Shown in pieces: positions 8,654 to 15,577 of a stretch of DNA of 64,000 nt. Position 1 is the first letter of the stretch, and the number at the start of each line of letters is the position of its first letter. A model generated the notes under the pieces. That model saw only the letters and a list, made by a program, of their open reading frames with translations, did no database searches and was not told where the DNA came from. Made by a program: the position numbers and the translations under genes. This DNA comes from Thermohalobaculum sp963700775 (lineage in GTDB: Bacteria > Pseudomonadota > Alphaproteobacteria > Rhodobacterales > Rhodobacteraceae), in assembly GCA_963700775.1 (NCBI GenBank), contig CAVOYU010000014.1, positions 1 to 64,000 of the forward strand, given 5' to 3'.

Positions 8654-9478
8654 ATGGACTGGGACGACGCCTACAACAACCGCGGCCATATCGAGGGCGC
8701 CGAGTCCTACCCTCCCCGCTGGGCGTCGGAGGCGGCGGCCTTCCGCGACCGTCTCGCCGCCGCCGGCCGCGCCCAGCTCGACATTCCCTATGGCGCCACC
8801 GCCCGCGAGCGGCTGGACCTGTTCCTGCCCGAAGGCGTGGCGCTTGGGCTGGTCGTCTTCGTCCATGGCGGCTACTGGCGCGCCTTCTCGAAATCGGACT
8901 GGTCGCATTTCGCCGGCGGTGCCCTCGCCCATGGCTGGGCCGTGGCGATGCCGGGCTACACCCTGTGCCCGCAGATCAAGGTCTCGGGCATCACCCGCCA
9001 GGTCGCCGCGGCGATCGCCGTCGCCGCGCGCAGCCTCGGCGGCCCGATCCGTCTCGCCGGCCATTCCGCGGGCGGACATCTGGTCGCCCGGATGGCCTGC
9101 GAGGCCCCGCCCCTGCCCGAGGCGGTGGCCGCCCGGATCGTCTCGGTGCTGTCGATCAGCGGCGTGCATGACCTCCGGCCTTTGCTCCGGACGGCGATCA
9201 ACGGGGACCTCCGGCTCGACCGGGCCGAGGCGATGGCGGAGAGCCCGGCCCTGCTCACTCCGCGCGAGGGGATACCGGTCACCTGCTGGGTCGGCGCCGA
9301 CGAGCGGCCCGAATTCCGGCGCCAGAACGCGCTGCTGGCGAATGTCTGGACCGGCTGCGGGGCCGCGACCCGCGAGGTCGAGGAGCCCGGAAAGCACCAT
9401 TTCAACGTGATCGAGCCGCTGGCCGACCGGGACAGCGCTCTGGTGGCCGCCCTGCTCGGACGCCAGGGCGCGGACTAG
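8654..9478 (+). CDS. alpha/beta hydrolase, arylformamidase (kynurenine formamidase)-like
   Basis: A 274-residue cytoplasmic alpha/beta hydrolase. HGGYWRAF matches the oxyanion-hole motif of AFMID-type arylformamidases, GHSAGGH contains the nucleophile Ser, and a late Asp (GADERPEF) and His (GKHHFN) could complete the triad. The ATG at 8654 is preferred because it has GGGGAA just upstream and begins MDWDDAYNNRGHIEGAE; a TTG 30 bp earlier is an alternative. It is divergent from the transporter binding protein and followed 88 bp later by a flavin monooxygenase. Likely role: hydrolysis of a formamide, amide or ester substrate imported by the transporter. The exact substrate is not known. Confidence 0.85.
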   Translation: MDWDDAYNNRGHIEGAESYPPRWASEAAAFRDRLAAAGRAQLDIPYGATARERLDLFLPEGVALGLVVFVHGGYWRAFSKSDWSHFAGGALAHGWAVAMPGYTLCPQIKVSGITRQVAAAIAVAARSLGGPIRLAGHSAGGHLVARMACEAPPLPEAVAARIVSVLSISGVHDLRPLLRTAINGDLRLDRAEAMAESPALLTPREGIPVTCWVGADERPEFRRQNALLANVWTGCGAATREVEEPGKHHFNVIEPLADRDSALVAALLGRQGAD

Positions 9479-9566
9479 GAGCGCAGCGCCCGGATCCGGC
9501 GCGCGCCGGACCGGCATCAGGACAAGAAGATCCGGGCCGGAGGCCCGCAAGACCGGGGAGAAAACG

Positions 9567-11357
9567 ATGGATGCCGCCACGCCGAACAACATCATCACCA
9601 CATGGCTCGCGAAGCTCGAATCCGCGCTGAAGGCGCGTGACGCGGCGGCCGCTGCGGCGCTCTTCGCCCCCGATGGCTACTGGCGCGACCTGGTGAGCTT
9701 CACCTGGAACATCCGCACCGCCGAGGGCCGCGGCCAGATTGCCGACATGCTGGCGGCGACACTGCGCAGCACAAGGCCCTCGAAGTGGCGGCTCCGCGGC
9801 GACGCGACCCAGGCCGGCGGCGTCACCGAGGGCTGGATCGACTTCGAGACCGCCACCGGCCGCGGCGAGGGACATCTGCGCCTGACCAAGGACGGGGCCT
9901 GGACCCTGCTGACGGCGCTGAAGGAGCTGAAGGGCCACGAGGAGAAGAAGGGCCCGACCCGCGAGAAGGGCGTCGAGCACGGCGCCGACCGGGGCCGGCT
10001 GACCTGGAAGGAGCGCCGTCAGGCCGAGGCGAAGACGCTCGGCTACAAGGAGCAGCCCTATGTGGTGATCGTCGGCGGCGGTCAGGGCGGCATCGGCCTC
10101 GGCGCGCGGCTGCGCCGGCTGGGCGTGCCGACCATCATCATCGAGAAGAACGACCGGCCGGGCGATTCCTGGCGCAAACGCTACAAGTCGCTCTGCCTGC
10201 ACGACCCGGTCTGGTACGACCATCTGCCCTACCTGCCATTCCCGGACCACTGGCCGGTCTTCTCGCCCAAGGACAAGATCGGCGACTGGCTCGAGAGCTA
10301 CGTGAAGATCATGGAGCTCAACTACTGGTCGAAGACCGAGTGCAAGAGCGCGAAGTACAATCCGAAGAAGCAGGAATGGACCGTCAAGGTGGTCCGCGAG
10401 GGCAAGCCGGTGACGCTCAGGCCGAAGCAGCTCGTGCTGGCGACCGGCATGTCGGGCATCCCTAACGTGCCCGAGATCCCGGGCATGGAAAGCTTCAAGG
10501 GCGAGATCCATCACTCTTCGAAGCACCCCGGCGCCGAGCCATATGCCGGCAAGAAGGCGGTGGTGATCGGGTCCAACAACTCGGCCCACGACATCTGCGG
10601 CGACTTCTGGGAGCACGGGGTCGACGTCACCATGGTGCAGCGGAGTTCGACCCATGTGATCCGCTCCGAGACGCTGATGGACCTGGCGCTCGGGGGGCTC
10701 TACTCCGAGCAGGCGGTGGCAAGCGGCATCACCACCCACATGGCCGACATGATCTTCGCCTCGCTGCCCTACGCGGCGCTGCCGCCCTTGCAGGTGCCGG
10801 TCTACAAGGAGGCGGCGAAGCGCGACCGGAAGCTGCTGGCGGGACTGAAGAAGGCGGGCTTCCTGCTCGACTCGGGCGACGACGGGTCGGGCCTATTCAT
10901 GAAGTATCTCCGCCGCGGCTCGGGTTACTACATCGATGTCGGCGCGAGCCAGCTGATCGCCGACGGCAAGATCAAGCTCAAGGTCGGCCAGACCGAGAAG
11001 ATCACGCCGAAGGGCGTCGTGGTGAACGGCAAGACGATCCCGGCCGACGTGATCGTGCTCGCCACCGGCTACGGCTCGATGAACGGCTGGGCGGCGAAGC
11101 TGATCGGCCAGGACGTGGCCGACAGGGTGGGCAAGTGCTGGGGCCTCGGCTCGGGCACTACCAAGGACCCGGGCCCCTGGGAGGGCGAGCTCCGCAACAT
11201 GTGGAAGCCGACCCGGCAGGAGGCGCTGTGGTTCCACGGCGGCAACCTGCACCAGTCGCGGCACTACTCGACCTATCTCTCGCTGCAGCTCAAGGCCCGC
11301 ATGGAGGGGATCCCGACACCGATCTACGGGCTGGCCGAGGTGCATCACCTGAGCTGA
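9567..11357 (+). CDS. flavin-containing NAD(P)H monooxygenase with N-terminal NTF2-like domain
   Basis: A 596-residue two-part enzyme. Residues 1 to about 115 look like an NTF2/SnoaL-like fold. The FAD-binding Rossmann motif is VIVGGGQGGIGLGARL at about residue 165, followed by the FMO-type signature FKGEIHHSSKH and a second dinucleotide site AVVIGSNNSAHDI for NADPH. A late ATGYGSMNGW matches the C-terminal ATG motif of this class. The start has GGGGAG upstream. The architecture resembles YUCCA/FMO-like enzymes of soil bacteria; the substrate is unknown. Proximity to the formamidase-like hydrolase suggests a common catabolic job, which is inference. Confidence 0.9.
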   Translation: MDAATPNNIITTWLAKLESALKARDAAAAAALFAPDGYWRDLVSFTWNIRTAEGRGQIADMLAATLRSTRPSKWRLRGDATQAGGVTEGWIDFETATGRGEGHLRLTKDGAWTLLTALKELKGHEEKKGPTREKGVEHGADRGRLTWKERRQAEAKTLGYKEQPYVVIVGGGQGGIGLGARLRRLGVPTIIIEKNDRPGDSWRKRYKSLCLHDPVWYDHLPYLPFPDHWPVFSPKDKIGDWLESYVKIMELNYWSKTECKSAKYNPKKQEWTVKVVREGKPVTLRPKQLVLATGMSGIPNVPEIPGMESFKGEIHHSSKHPGAEPYAGKKAVVIGSNNSAHDICGDFWEHGVDVTMVQRSSTHVIRSETLMDLALGGLYSEQAVASGITTHMADMIFASLPYAALPPLQVPVYKEAAKRDRKLLAGLKKAGFLLDSGDDGSGLFMKYLRRGSGYYIDVGASQLIADGKIKLKVGQTEKITPKGVVVNGKTIPADVIVLATGYGSMNGWAAKLIGQDVADRVGKCWGLGSGTTKDPGPWEGELRNMWKPTRQEALWFHGGNLHQSRHYSTYLSLQLKARMEGIPTPIYGLAEVHHLS

Positions 11358-11365
11358 CGATACGC

Positions 11366-11396
11366 GGGGGGGCGGTCGGCGGGGCCGCGCCCCCCC
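11366..11396 (+). terminator. candidate terminator hairpin after the monooxygenase
   Basis: A 9-bp G/C stem (11366-11374 with 11388-11396) around a 13-base loop lies 8 bp after the monooxygenase stop. It is followed by TTCCAATT, only a weak T-run. It plausibly ends transcription before the terC gene. Confidence 0.4.
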
Positions 11397-11456
11397 TTCC
11401 AATTCGCCCGCCCGCTCCCCATCTTCGCGCGGACGCGCTTCGCCTGAGGGGAAATC

Positions 11457-12212
11457 ATGGATTCGATCGCTGCGCTTCTGGCCGACCCGACTGCCTGGGT
11501 CGCCCTGGTCACTCTCGTCGTGATGGAGATCGTGCTCGGGATCGACAACCTGGTCTTCATCTCGATCCTGACCAACAAGCTGCCGGAGGGCGAGCGCGAG
11601 AGGGCGCGGCGGATCGGCATCGGGCTCGCCCTGATCATGCGGCTCGTCCTGCTCGCCACCATCGCCTGGATCATCCGGCTGACCGAGCCGGTCTTCGCCG
11701 TCTTCGGCAACGAGTTCTCCTGGAAGGACCTGATCCTGATCGCCGGCGGGCTATTTCTGGTCTGGAAGGCGACCACCGAAATCCACCACAACGTCGATCC
11801 TGACCCGCACGGAGACATGTTCACCGTCGAGGCGGTCCGGCTGGGCTTTACCGCGGCGATCGGCCAGATCCTGGTGCTCGACCTCGTGTTCTCGATCGAC
11901 AGCATCATCACCGCGGTCGGCATGACCCCGCACGTCCCGATCATGGTCGTGGCGGTGGTCGCCGCGGTGACCGCGATGCTGTTCGCCGCCGGGCCGCTTT
12001 CGCGCTTCATCGAGGCGAACCCGACCATTGTCATGCTGGCGCTGGGCTTCCTGATGATGATCGGCATGACGCTGATCGCCGAGGGCTTCGGCGTCCACGT
12101 GCCGAAGGGCTATGTCTACGCCGCCATGGCTTTCTCGGCGCTGGTCGAGGGGCTGAACATGATGGCGCGCCGGGCGCGGGCCCGCCGCCACGCCGCCGCG
12201 GTCCGCGAATGA
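11457..12212 (+). CDS. TerC family integral membrane protein
   Basis: A 251-residue inner-membrane protein with about seven hydrophobic segments. The two Asp-containing repeats typical of TerC are present: EIVLGIDNLVFISILTNKLP in the first helix region and VLDLVFSIDSIITAVGM in the second half. Members are linked to metal (often manganese) export or tellurite resistance; the ion here is not determined. The start follows GAGGGGAAATC. Its stop overlaps the start of the next small membrane protein in an ATGA arrangement, so the two are translationally coupled. Confidence 0.9.
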   Translation: MDSIAALLADPTAWVALVTLVVMEIVLGIDNLVFISILTNKLPEGERERARRIGIGLALIMRLVLLATIAWIIRLTEPVFAVFGNEFSWKDLILIAGGLFLVWKATTEIHHNVDPDPHGDMFTVEAVRLGFTAAIGQILVLDLVFSIDSIITAVGMTPHVPIMVVAVVAAVTAMLFAAGPLSRFIEANPTIVMLALGFLMMIGMTLIAEGFGVHVPKGYVYAAMAFSALVEGLNMMARRARARRHAAAVRE

Positions 12213-12508
12213 GGGCGCTCGCCGATCTCTGGGCGGGGCGGCTGCCGCTCGGGACCGCCTTCTGGATCTGGGGCGTCTTCGTCGGACTGACCGTGAACCT
12301 CGCCGCCACCGCCGGCACCATGGCGGTGCTGGCGGCCGGGTTGCCGGGGTCGGCGGCTGTGGCGGTCCACCTGGTGCCGTTGCCCTACAACATCCTGACT
12401 GCCGTCGGCATCTGGCGGAGCGCCGGCAACCATGACGGGGCACGTTTCTGGGCCGATATGGCGCGCGTGGCGGCGGTGGCGCTGGCGGTTGGCCTCACGC
12501 TGATCTAG
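12209..12508 (+). CDS. small conserved-looking membrane protein, function unknown
   Basis: A 99-residue protein whose ATG overlaps the terC stop by four bases. Hydrophobic stretches lie at about residues 14-48 and 82-99, with a shorter one near 50-68, so two to three membrane segments are likely. No catalytic or binding motif is recognised. The ATGA coupling suggests it is made together with the TerC protein and may act with it; that is inference from position only. Confidence 0.7.
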   Translation: MRALADLWAGRLPLGTAFWIWGVFVGLTVNLAATAGTMAVLAAGLPGSAAVAVHLVPLPYNILTAVGIWRSAGNHDGARFWADMARVAAVALAVGLTLI

Positions 12509-12519
12509 CGGCCCGGCCG

Positions 12520-12858
12520 TCAGGCCGGGGACGTGGAGCCGGCCCGTTGCCCCGAGGCCTCGTGCAGATGCGCCATCAGCGGCTTGCCCTGGTGGCGCTC
12601 GTAGCCGCCGGTCGCCTCGGTCTCGATGCTGTCGAAATGATGATCCAGCACCGTCGCCCGCTCATGGGCCAGCGGCGGGTCGCAATAGCAGGTCTCGGTC
12701 CAGACCACCTCGCCGGCGTCGGTAACCACCGCCCGCTGCATCGATTCCACGATCTCCTCGCCGTCGGGCTTCTGCCGCTCGACGCTGCCGTCGGTCAGCC
12801 GGCGCAGAAGGCCCTCCTCGGTGCCGGGCCTCAGCCTGGCGCGAACCCTGTAGATCAT
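12520..12858 (-). CDS. hypothetical protein, 112 residues
   Basis: The chosen ATG has GGAGTCGGAGGACC directly upstream. The protein begins MIYRVRARLRPGTEEGLLRR and is soluble, with an acidic middle (ETCYCDPPLAHERATVLDHH) and no signal peptide. I do not recognise the family; the opening strand-helix pattern with pairs of basic residues resembles small ferredoxin-fold proteins, which is only an impression. It is convergent with the small membrane protein gene and lies 67 bp downstream of the acyl-CoA dehydrogenase-like gene on the same strand, so it may share its transcript. Confidence 0.7.
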   Translation of the reverse strand: MIYRVRARLRPGTEEGLLRRLTDGSVERQKPDGEEIVESMQRAVVTDAGEVVWTETCYCDPPLAHERATVLDHHFDSIETEATGGYERHQGKPLMAHLHEASGQRAGSTSPA

Positions 12859-12925
12859 CGCGGTCCTCCGACTCCACGCTCGCCCGGCCCAAGGATACGC
12901 CTGCGGCGCGAGGCGGGGAAGGCCG

Positions 12926-14140
12926 CTACACCGCCTGCAGCCGCACCTTCGGGACCAGGTCGAGATATCCCTCGCGGGTCTGCGGCAGCTTCCGCCCCAG
13001 GATCGCCCCGGCCACCTGGTTCCGCAGCACCTGCGCCGTGCCGCCGCCGATGGTGAACATGCGCGCATCGCGCACCATGCGCTCGAGCGGCAGGTTGCGC
13101 GAATAACCCGCGGCGCCGTGGAGCTGGAGCGCGTCGTTGGTCACCTTCACCGCGGTCTCGGCGGCCAGGATCTTGGCCTGCGCGGCCAGGCACATGTCCG
13201 GGAACCCGCCCGCGGGTGCGCTGGCGGCCGCCTTCCAGACCAGCGCCTGCGCCGCGGCGAGGCCGACAGACATGTCGGCCAGCATCCATTGCAGACCCTG
13301 GAACTCGGCGATCGGCCGGCCGAACTGCTCGCGCTCCTGCACGAAGGCGAGCGCCGTCTCATAGGCACCCTCGCCGATCCCGAGCGCCACCGCCGCGGCG
13401 CCGACCCGCTGGCTGTTGTAGGCCGCCATCAGCTTGCCGAATCCCCGCGCCGGGTCGCCGCCGGGGATCAGCGCCATGGCGTCGGGGACGAAGAGGTCGT
13501 CGAGGATGATCTCGGTCTCTGGGATGCCGCGCAGTCCCATGGCCGGCTCGCGGGCGCCGACCCGCAGCCCCTCGGCCTCGCCGCGCAGGGCAATGAAGCC
13601 GCCGATCCCGCGATCCTGCCCGGCCTCGACGATCCGGGCGAAGATCAGGTGCAGCTTCGAGACGCCGCCGCCGGTGATCCAGTGCTTCCTGCCGTTCAGC
13701 ACATAGCCGCCCTTCACCCGGCGCGCCGTCGTCGTCATCTCGGTCGCGGCCGAGCCCGCCTCCGGCTCGGTGATGCAGATCGCCGGCTTGTCGCCGCCAA
13801 GCACCATCTCGGCCGCCAGAGCCTTCTGCGCCTCGGTGCCGTAGGCCATGATCGCGGCGATGCCGCCGAGATTGGTCTCGACGACGATCCGCGCGGTCAC
13901 CCCGCAGACCCTGGCGATCTCCTCGACCACCAGCACCGCATCGAGGAAGCCGCGACCCTGGCCGCCCAGCGCGACCGGCAGCGTCATGCCCAGGAATCCG
14001 GCCTCGCCCAGTGCGCGGATATTGTCCCAGGGGTATTGCTCGGTGCGGTCGATCTCGGCCGCCCGGCTGCGGAATACCGCGTCCGCCAGCTCCCGCGCCC
14101 GCTGCCGCAGCCCCTCGCGGTCCTCGCCAAGATCGAACAT
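12926..14140 (-). CDS. acyl-CoA dehydrogenase-fold enzyme, candidate 3-sulfinopropionyl-CoA desulfinase
   Basis: A 404-residue flavoprotein with a full acyl-CoA dehydrogenase fold: ICITEPEAGSA (FAD/substrate loop), KHWITGG, QREQFG-type EREQFGRPI, and a C-terminal RMVRDARMFTIGGGTAQVLR. Neither usual catalytic Glu is present: the medium-chain position reads GGGT instead of EGT, and the isovaleryl-type position reads NSQRVG with Gln244. Arg84 is present (VTARIVVETN). From memory, Arg84 together with a Gln near 246 marks the desulfinase AcdDPN7 of Advenella mimigardefordensis, which releases sulfite from 3-sulfinopropionyl-CoA. A LysR gene is divergent. The start has GGGAGAG upstream. Confidence 0.8.
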   Translation of the reverse strand: MFDLGEDREGLRQRARELADAVFRSRAAEIDRTEQYPWDNIRALGEAGFLGMTLPVALGGQGRGFLDAVLVVEEIARVCGVTARIVVETNLGGIAAIMAYGTEAQKALAAEMVLGGDKPAICITEPEAGSAATEMTTTARRVKGGYVLNGRKHWITGGGVSKLHLIFARIVEAGQDRGIGGFIALRGEAEGLRVGAREPAMGLRGIPETEIILDDLFVPDAMALIPGGDPARGFGKLMAAYNSQRVGAAAVALGIGEGAYETALAFVQEREQFGRPIAEFQGLQWMLADMSVGLAAAQALVWKAAASAPAGGFPDMCLAAQAKILAAETAVKVTNDALQLHGAAGYSRNLPLERMVRDARMFTIGGGTAQVLRNQVAGAILGRKLPQTREGYLDLVPKVRLQAV

Positions 14141-14180
14141 GCCAAAACTCTCCCAGACTCCTCACGGTTTCGTGATCAGG

Positions 14181-14215
14181 ATAATCGTTTGAGAATCGAA
14201 ACGGAAACGAGTTAT
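14181..14215. promoter_or_regulatory. candidate LysR operator in the divergent intergenic region
   Basis: Between the desulfinase-like gene and lysR an imperfect palindrome pairs ATAATCGTTT (14181-14190) with AAACGAGTTAT (14205-14215). A shorter inverted repeat, TCACG-N4-CGTGA, lies at 14162-14175, and CGAG-N5-CTCG at 14208-14220. LysR regulators commonly bind such interrupted palindromes (T-N11-A type) in the promoter they share with the target gene. Confidence 0.4.
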
Positions 14216-14246
14216 TCTCGCGAACTTCGTTAGGAAATCTGACGCT

Positions 14247-15122
14247 ATGAATCTCCGCCAACTCGATACCCTTGTCGCCATCGCCGAGCACGGCAGCTTC
14301 ACCGCCGCCGGCCGCGCGGTCGGGCTCAGCCATTCGGCGGTCAGCCTTCAGGTCAAGGCGCTGGAGCAGGAACTGGGGATCGCGCTGGTCGACCGCCGCC
14401 AGCGACCGCCCCGGCTGACCGCGCGGGGCGCTGCGCTGGTCGGGCAGGCAAGGCGGATGGCGGCGCTGGTCGAGGAGATCCGGGCGCTGGGCTCGGACGC
14501 GGCCCTTGCGGGCATGCTCGCGGTCGGCGTGGTGCCGACCGAGATGGTGCATCTGCTGCCCCCCGCCCTGGCGCGGCTCCGGGCGCGGCACCCGAAACTG
14601 GCGATCCGGGTCCGGACCGGCCTCTCCTCCGAGCTTGCGGCCGCCGTCCGGGGCGGCGATCTCGATGCCGCGGTGGTCACCGGCCCGGACATTGCGCCCG
14701 AGGGGCTGAGCCTCAGCGAGATCGCCCGCGAGCCACTGGTCGCGATCGCTCCGGCTGAGGCCCCCGGGGCCAGCGCGGCCGAGCTTGTCGCCGCGCATCC
14801 CTTCATCTGGTTCAGCCGCCGTACCTGGGCCGGCCAGCAGATCGAGCGCATGCTCGCCGCGCGCGGCCTGCGTCCGGCCGAGGCGATGGAGGTCGACAGC
14901 ATCGAGGCGATCGAGTCGCTCGTTGCCCATGGCCTCGGCGTCTCGGTGGTGCCCGAGCGCCCGGGCGCACCGCTGCCGCCAGGCCTCCGCCGCCTGCCCC
15001 TCGGCGATCCCCCCGCCTATCGGCAACTCGTGCTCGCGGTTCGCGAAGGCGGCCCGAAGGCCCGCCTCGCCGAGGCGCTCCATGCCGAGCTGGTCAGCGC
15101 GGCGCGACAGCGGCCGGCCTGA
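14247..15122 (+). CDS. LysR-family transcriptional regulator
   Basis: A 291-residue regulator. The N-terminal winged helix-turn-helix reads MNLRQLDTLVAIAEHGSFTA with GLSHSAVSLQVKALEQELG as the recognition part. A periplasmic-binding-like effector domain spans about residues 90-290 (GMLAVGVVPTEMVHLLPPAL). It is divergent from the desulfinase-like acyl-CoA dehydrogenase gene across 106 bp of palindrome-rich DNA, the standard arrangement for a LysR activator and its target. The inducer is not deducible; an organosulfur acyl-CoA precursor is one possibility if the enzyme assignment holds. Confidence 0.92.
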   Translation: MNLRQLDTLVAIAEHGSFTAAGRAVGLSHSAVSLQVKALEQELGIALVDRRQRPPRLTARGAALVGQARRMAALVEEIRALGSDAALAGMLAVGVVPTEMVHLLPPALARLRARHPKLAIRVRTGLSSELAAAVRGGDLDAAVVTGPDIAPEGLSLSEIAREPLVAIAPAEAPGASAAELVAAHPFIWFSRRTWAGQQIERMLAARGLRPAEAMEVDSIEAIESLVAHGLGVSVVPERPGAPLPPGLRRLPLGDPPAYRQLVLAVREGGPKARLAEALHAELVSAARQRPA

Positions 15123-15205
15123 CCCTGCGAAACCTGTTGCCGGCGCTTCGGCCCCAGCCCTAATCTGCAATGGAGCGGATCGGTAACGGTGGGGCGTCTG
15201 CAGTC

Positions 15206-15577
15206 ATGCCCACAGCATCCGAGAGCGAGTCGAACAAGGCGCTGTTCCGGCGTTTCGTCGGGGTCTGGGAGAGCGGCGATCTTTCCGCACTCGACGATAT
15301 CCTCCACGCCGACTATGCCGGACACCCGGTCACCGGCGACCGCGATGCCGAAGGTCTGCGCCGGCGCATCCTGGCCTTCCAGGCGGCCTTTCGCGATCCC
15401 CGGTTCGCCATCCACGATCAGCTCGCCCAGGGCGACAGGGTCGCCAGCCGGATGACGGTCCACGCCGTCTGCGCGAAGGACGGCAGGCCGGTCGCGCTGT
15501 TCGGCCACAACATCAGCCGTTTCGTCGACGGCAGGCTCACCGAGGAGTGGATGGCCTGGGAGCCGGTGCCCGACTAG
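15206..15577 (+). CDS. SnoaL-like / ester cyclase family NTF2-fold protein
   Basis: A 123-residue protein of the SnoaL-like polyketide cyclase or ester cyclase type: NKALFRRFVGVWESGDLSAL at the N-terminus, HPVTGDRDAEGLRRRI in the middle and ISRFVDGRLTEEWMAWE at the C-terminus. Members form small alpha+beta barrels; many have no known substrate. Start: the ATG at 15206 has GGTGGGG about ten bases upstream, whereas the ATG at 15170 has no ribosome site. The stop overlaps the stop of the convergent DUF2339 gene through a shared CTAG. Confidence 0.8.
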   Translation: MPTASESESNKALFRRFVGVWESGDLSALDDILHADYAGHPVTGDRDAEGLRRRILAFQAAFRDPRFAIHDQLAQGDRVASRMTVHAVCAKDGRPVALFGHNISRFVDGRLTEEWMAWEPVPD

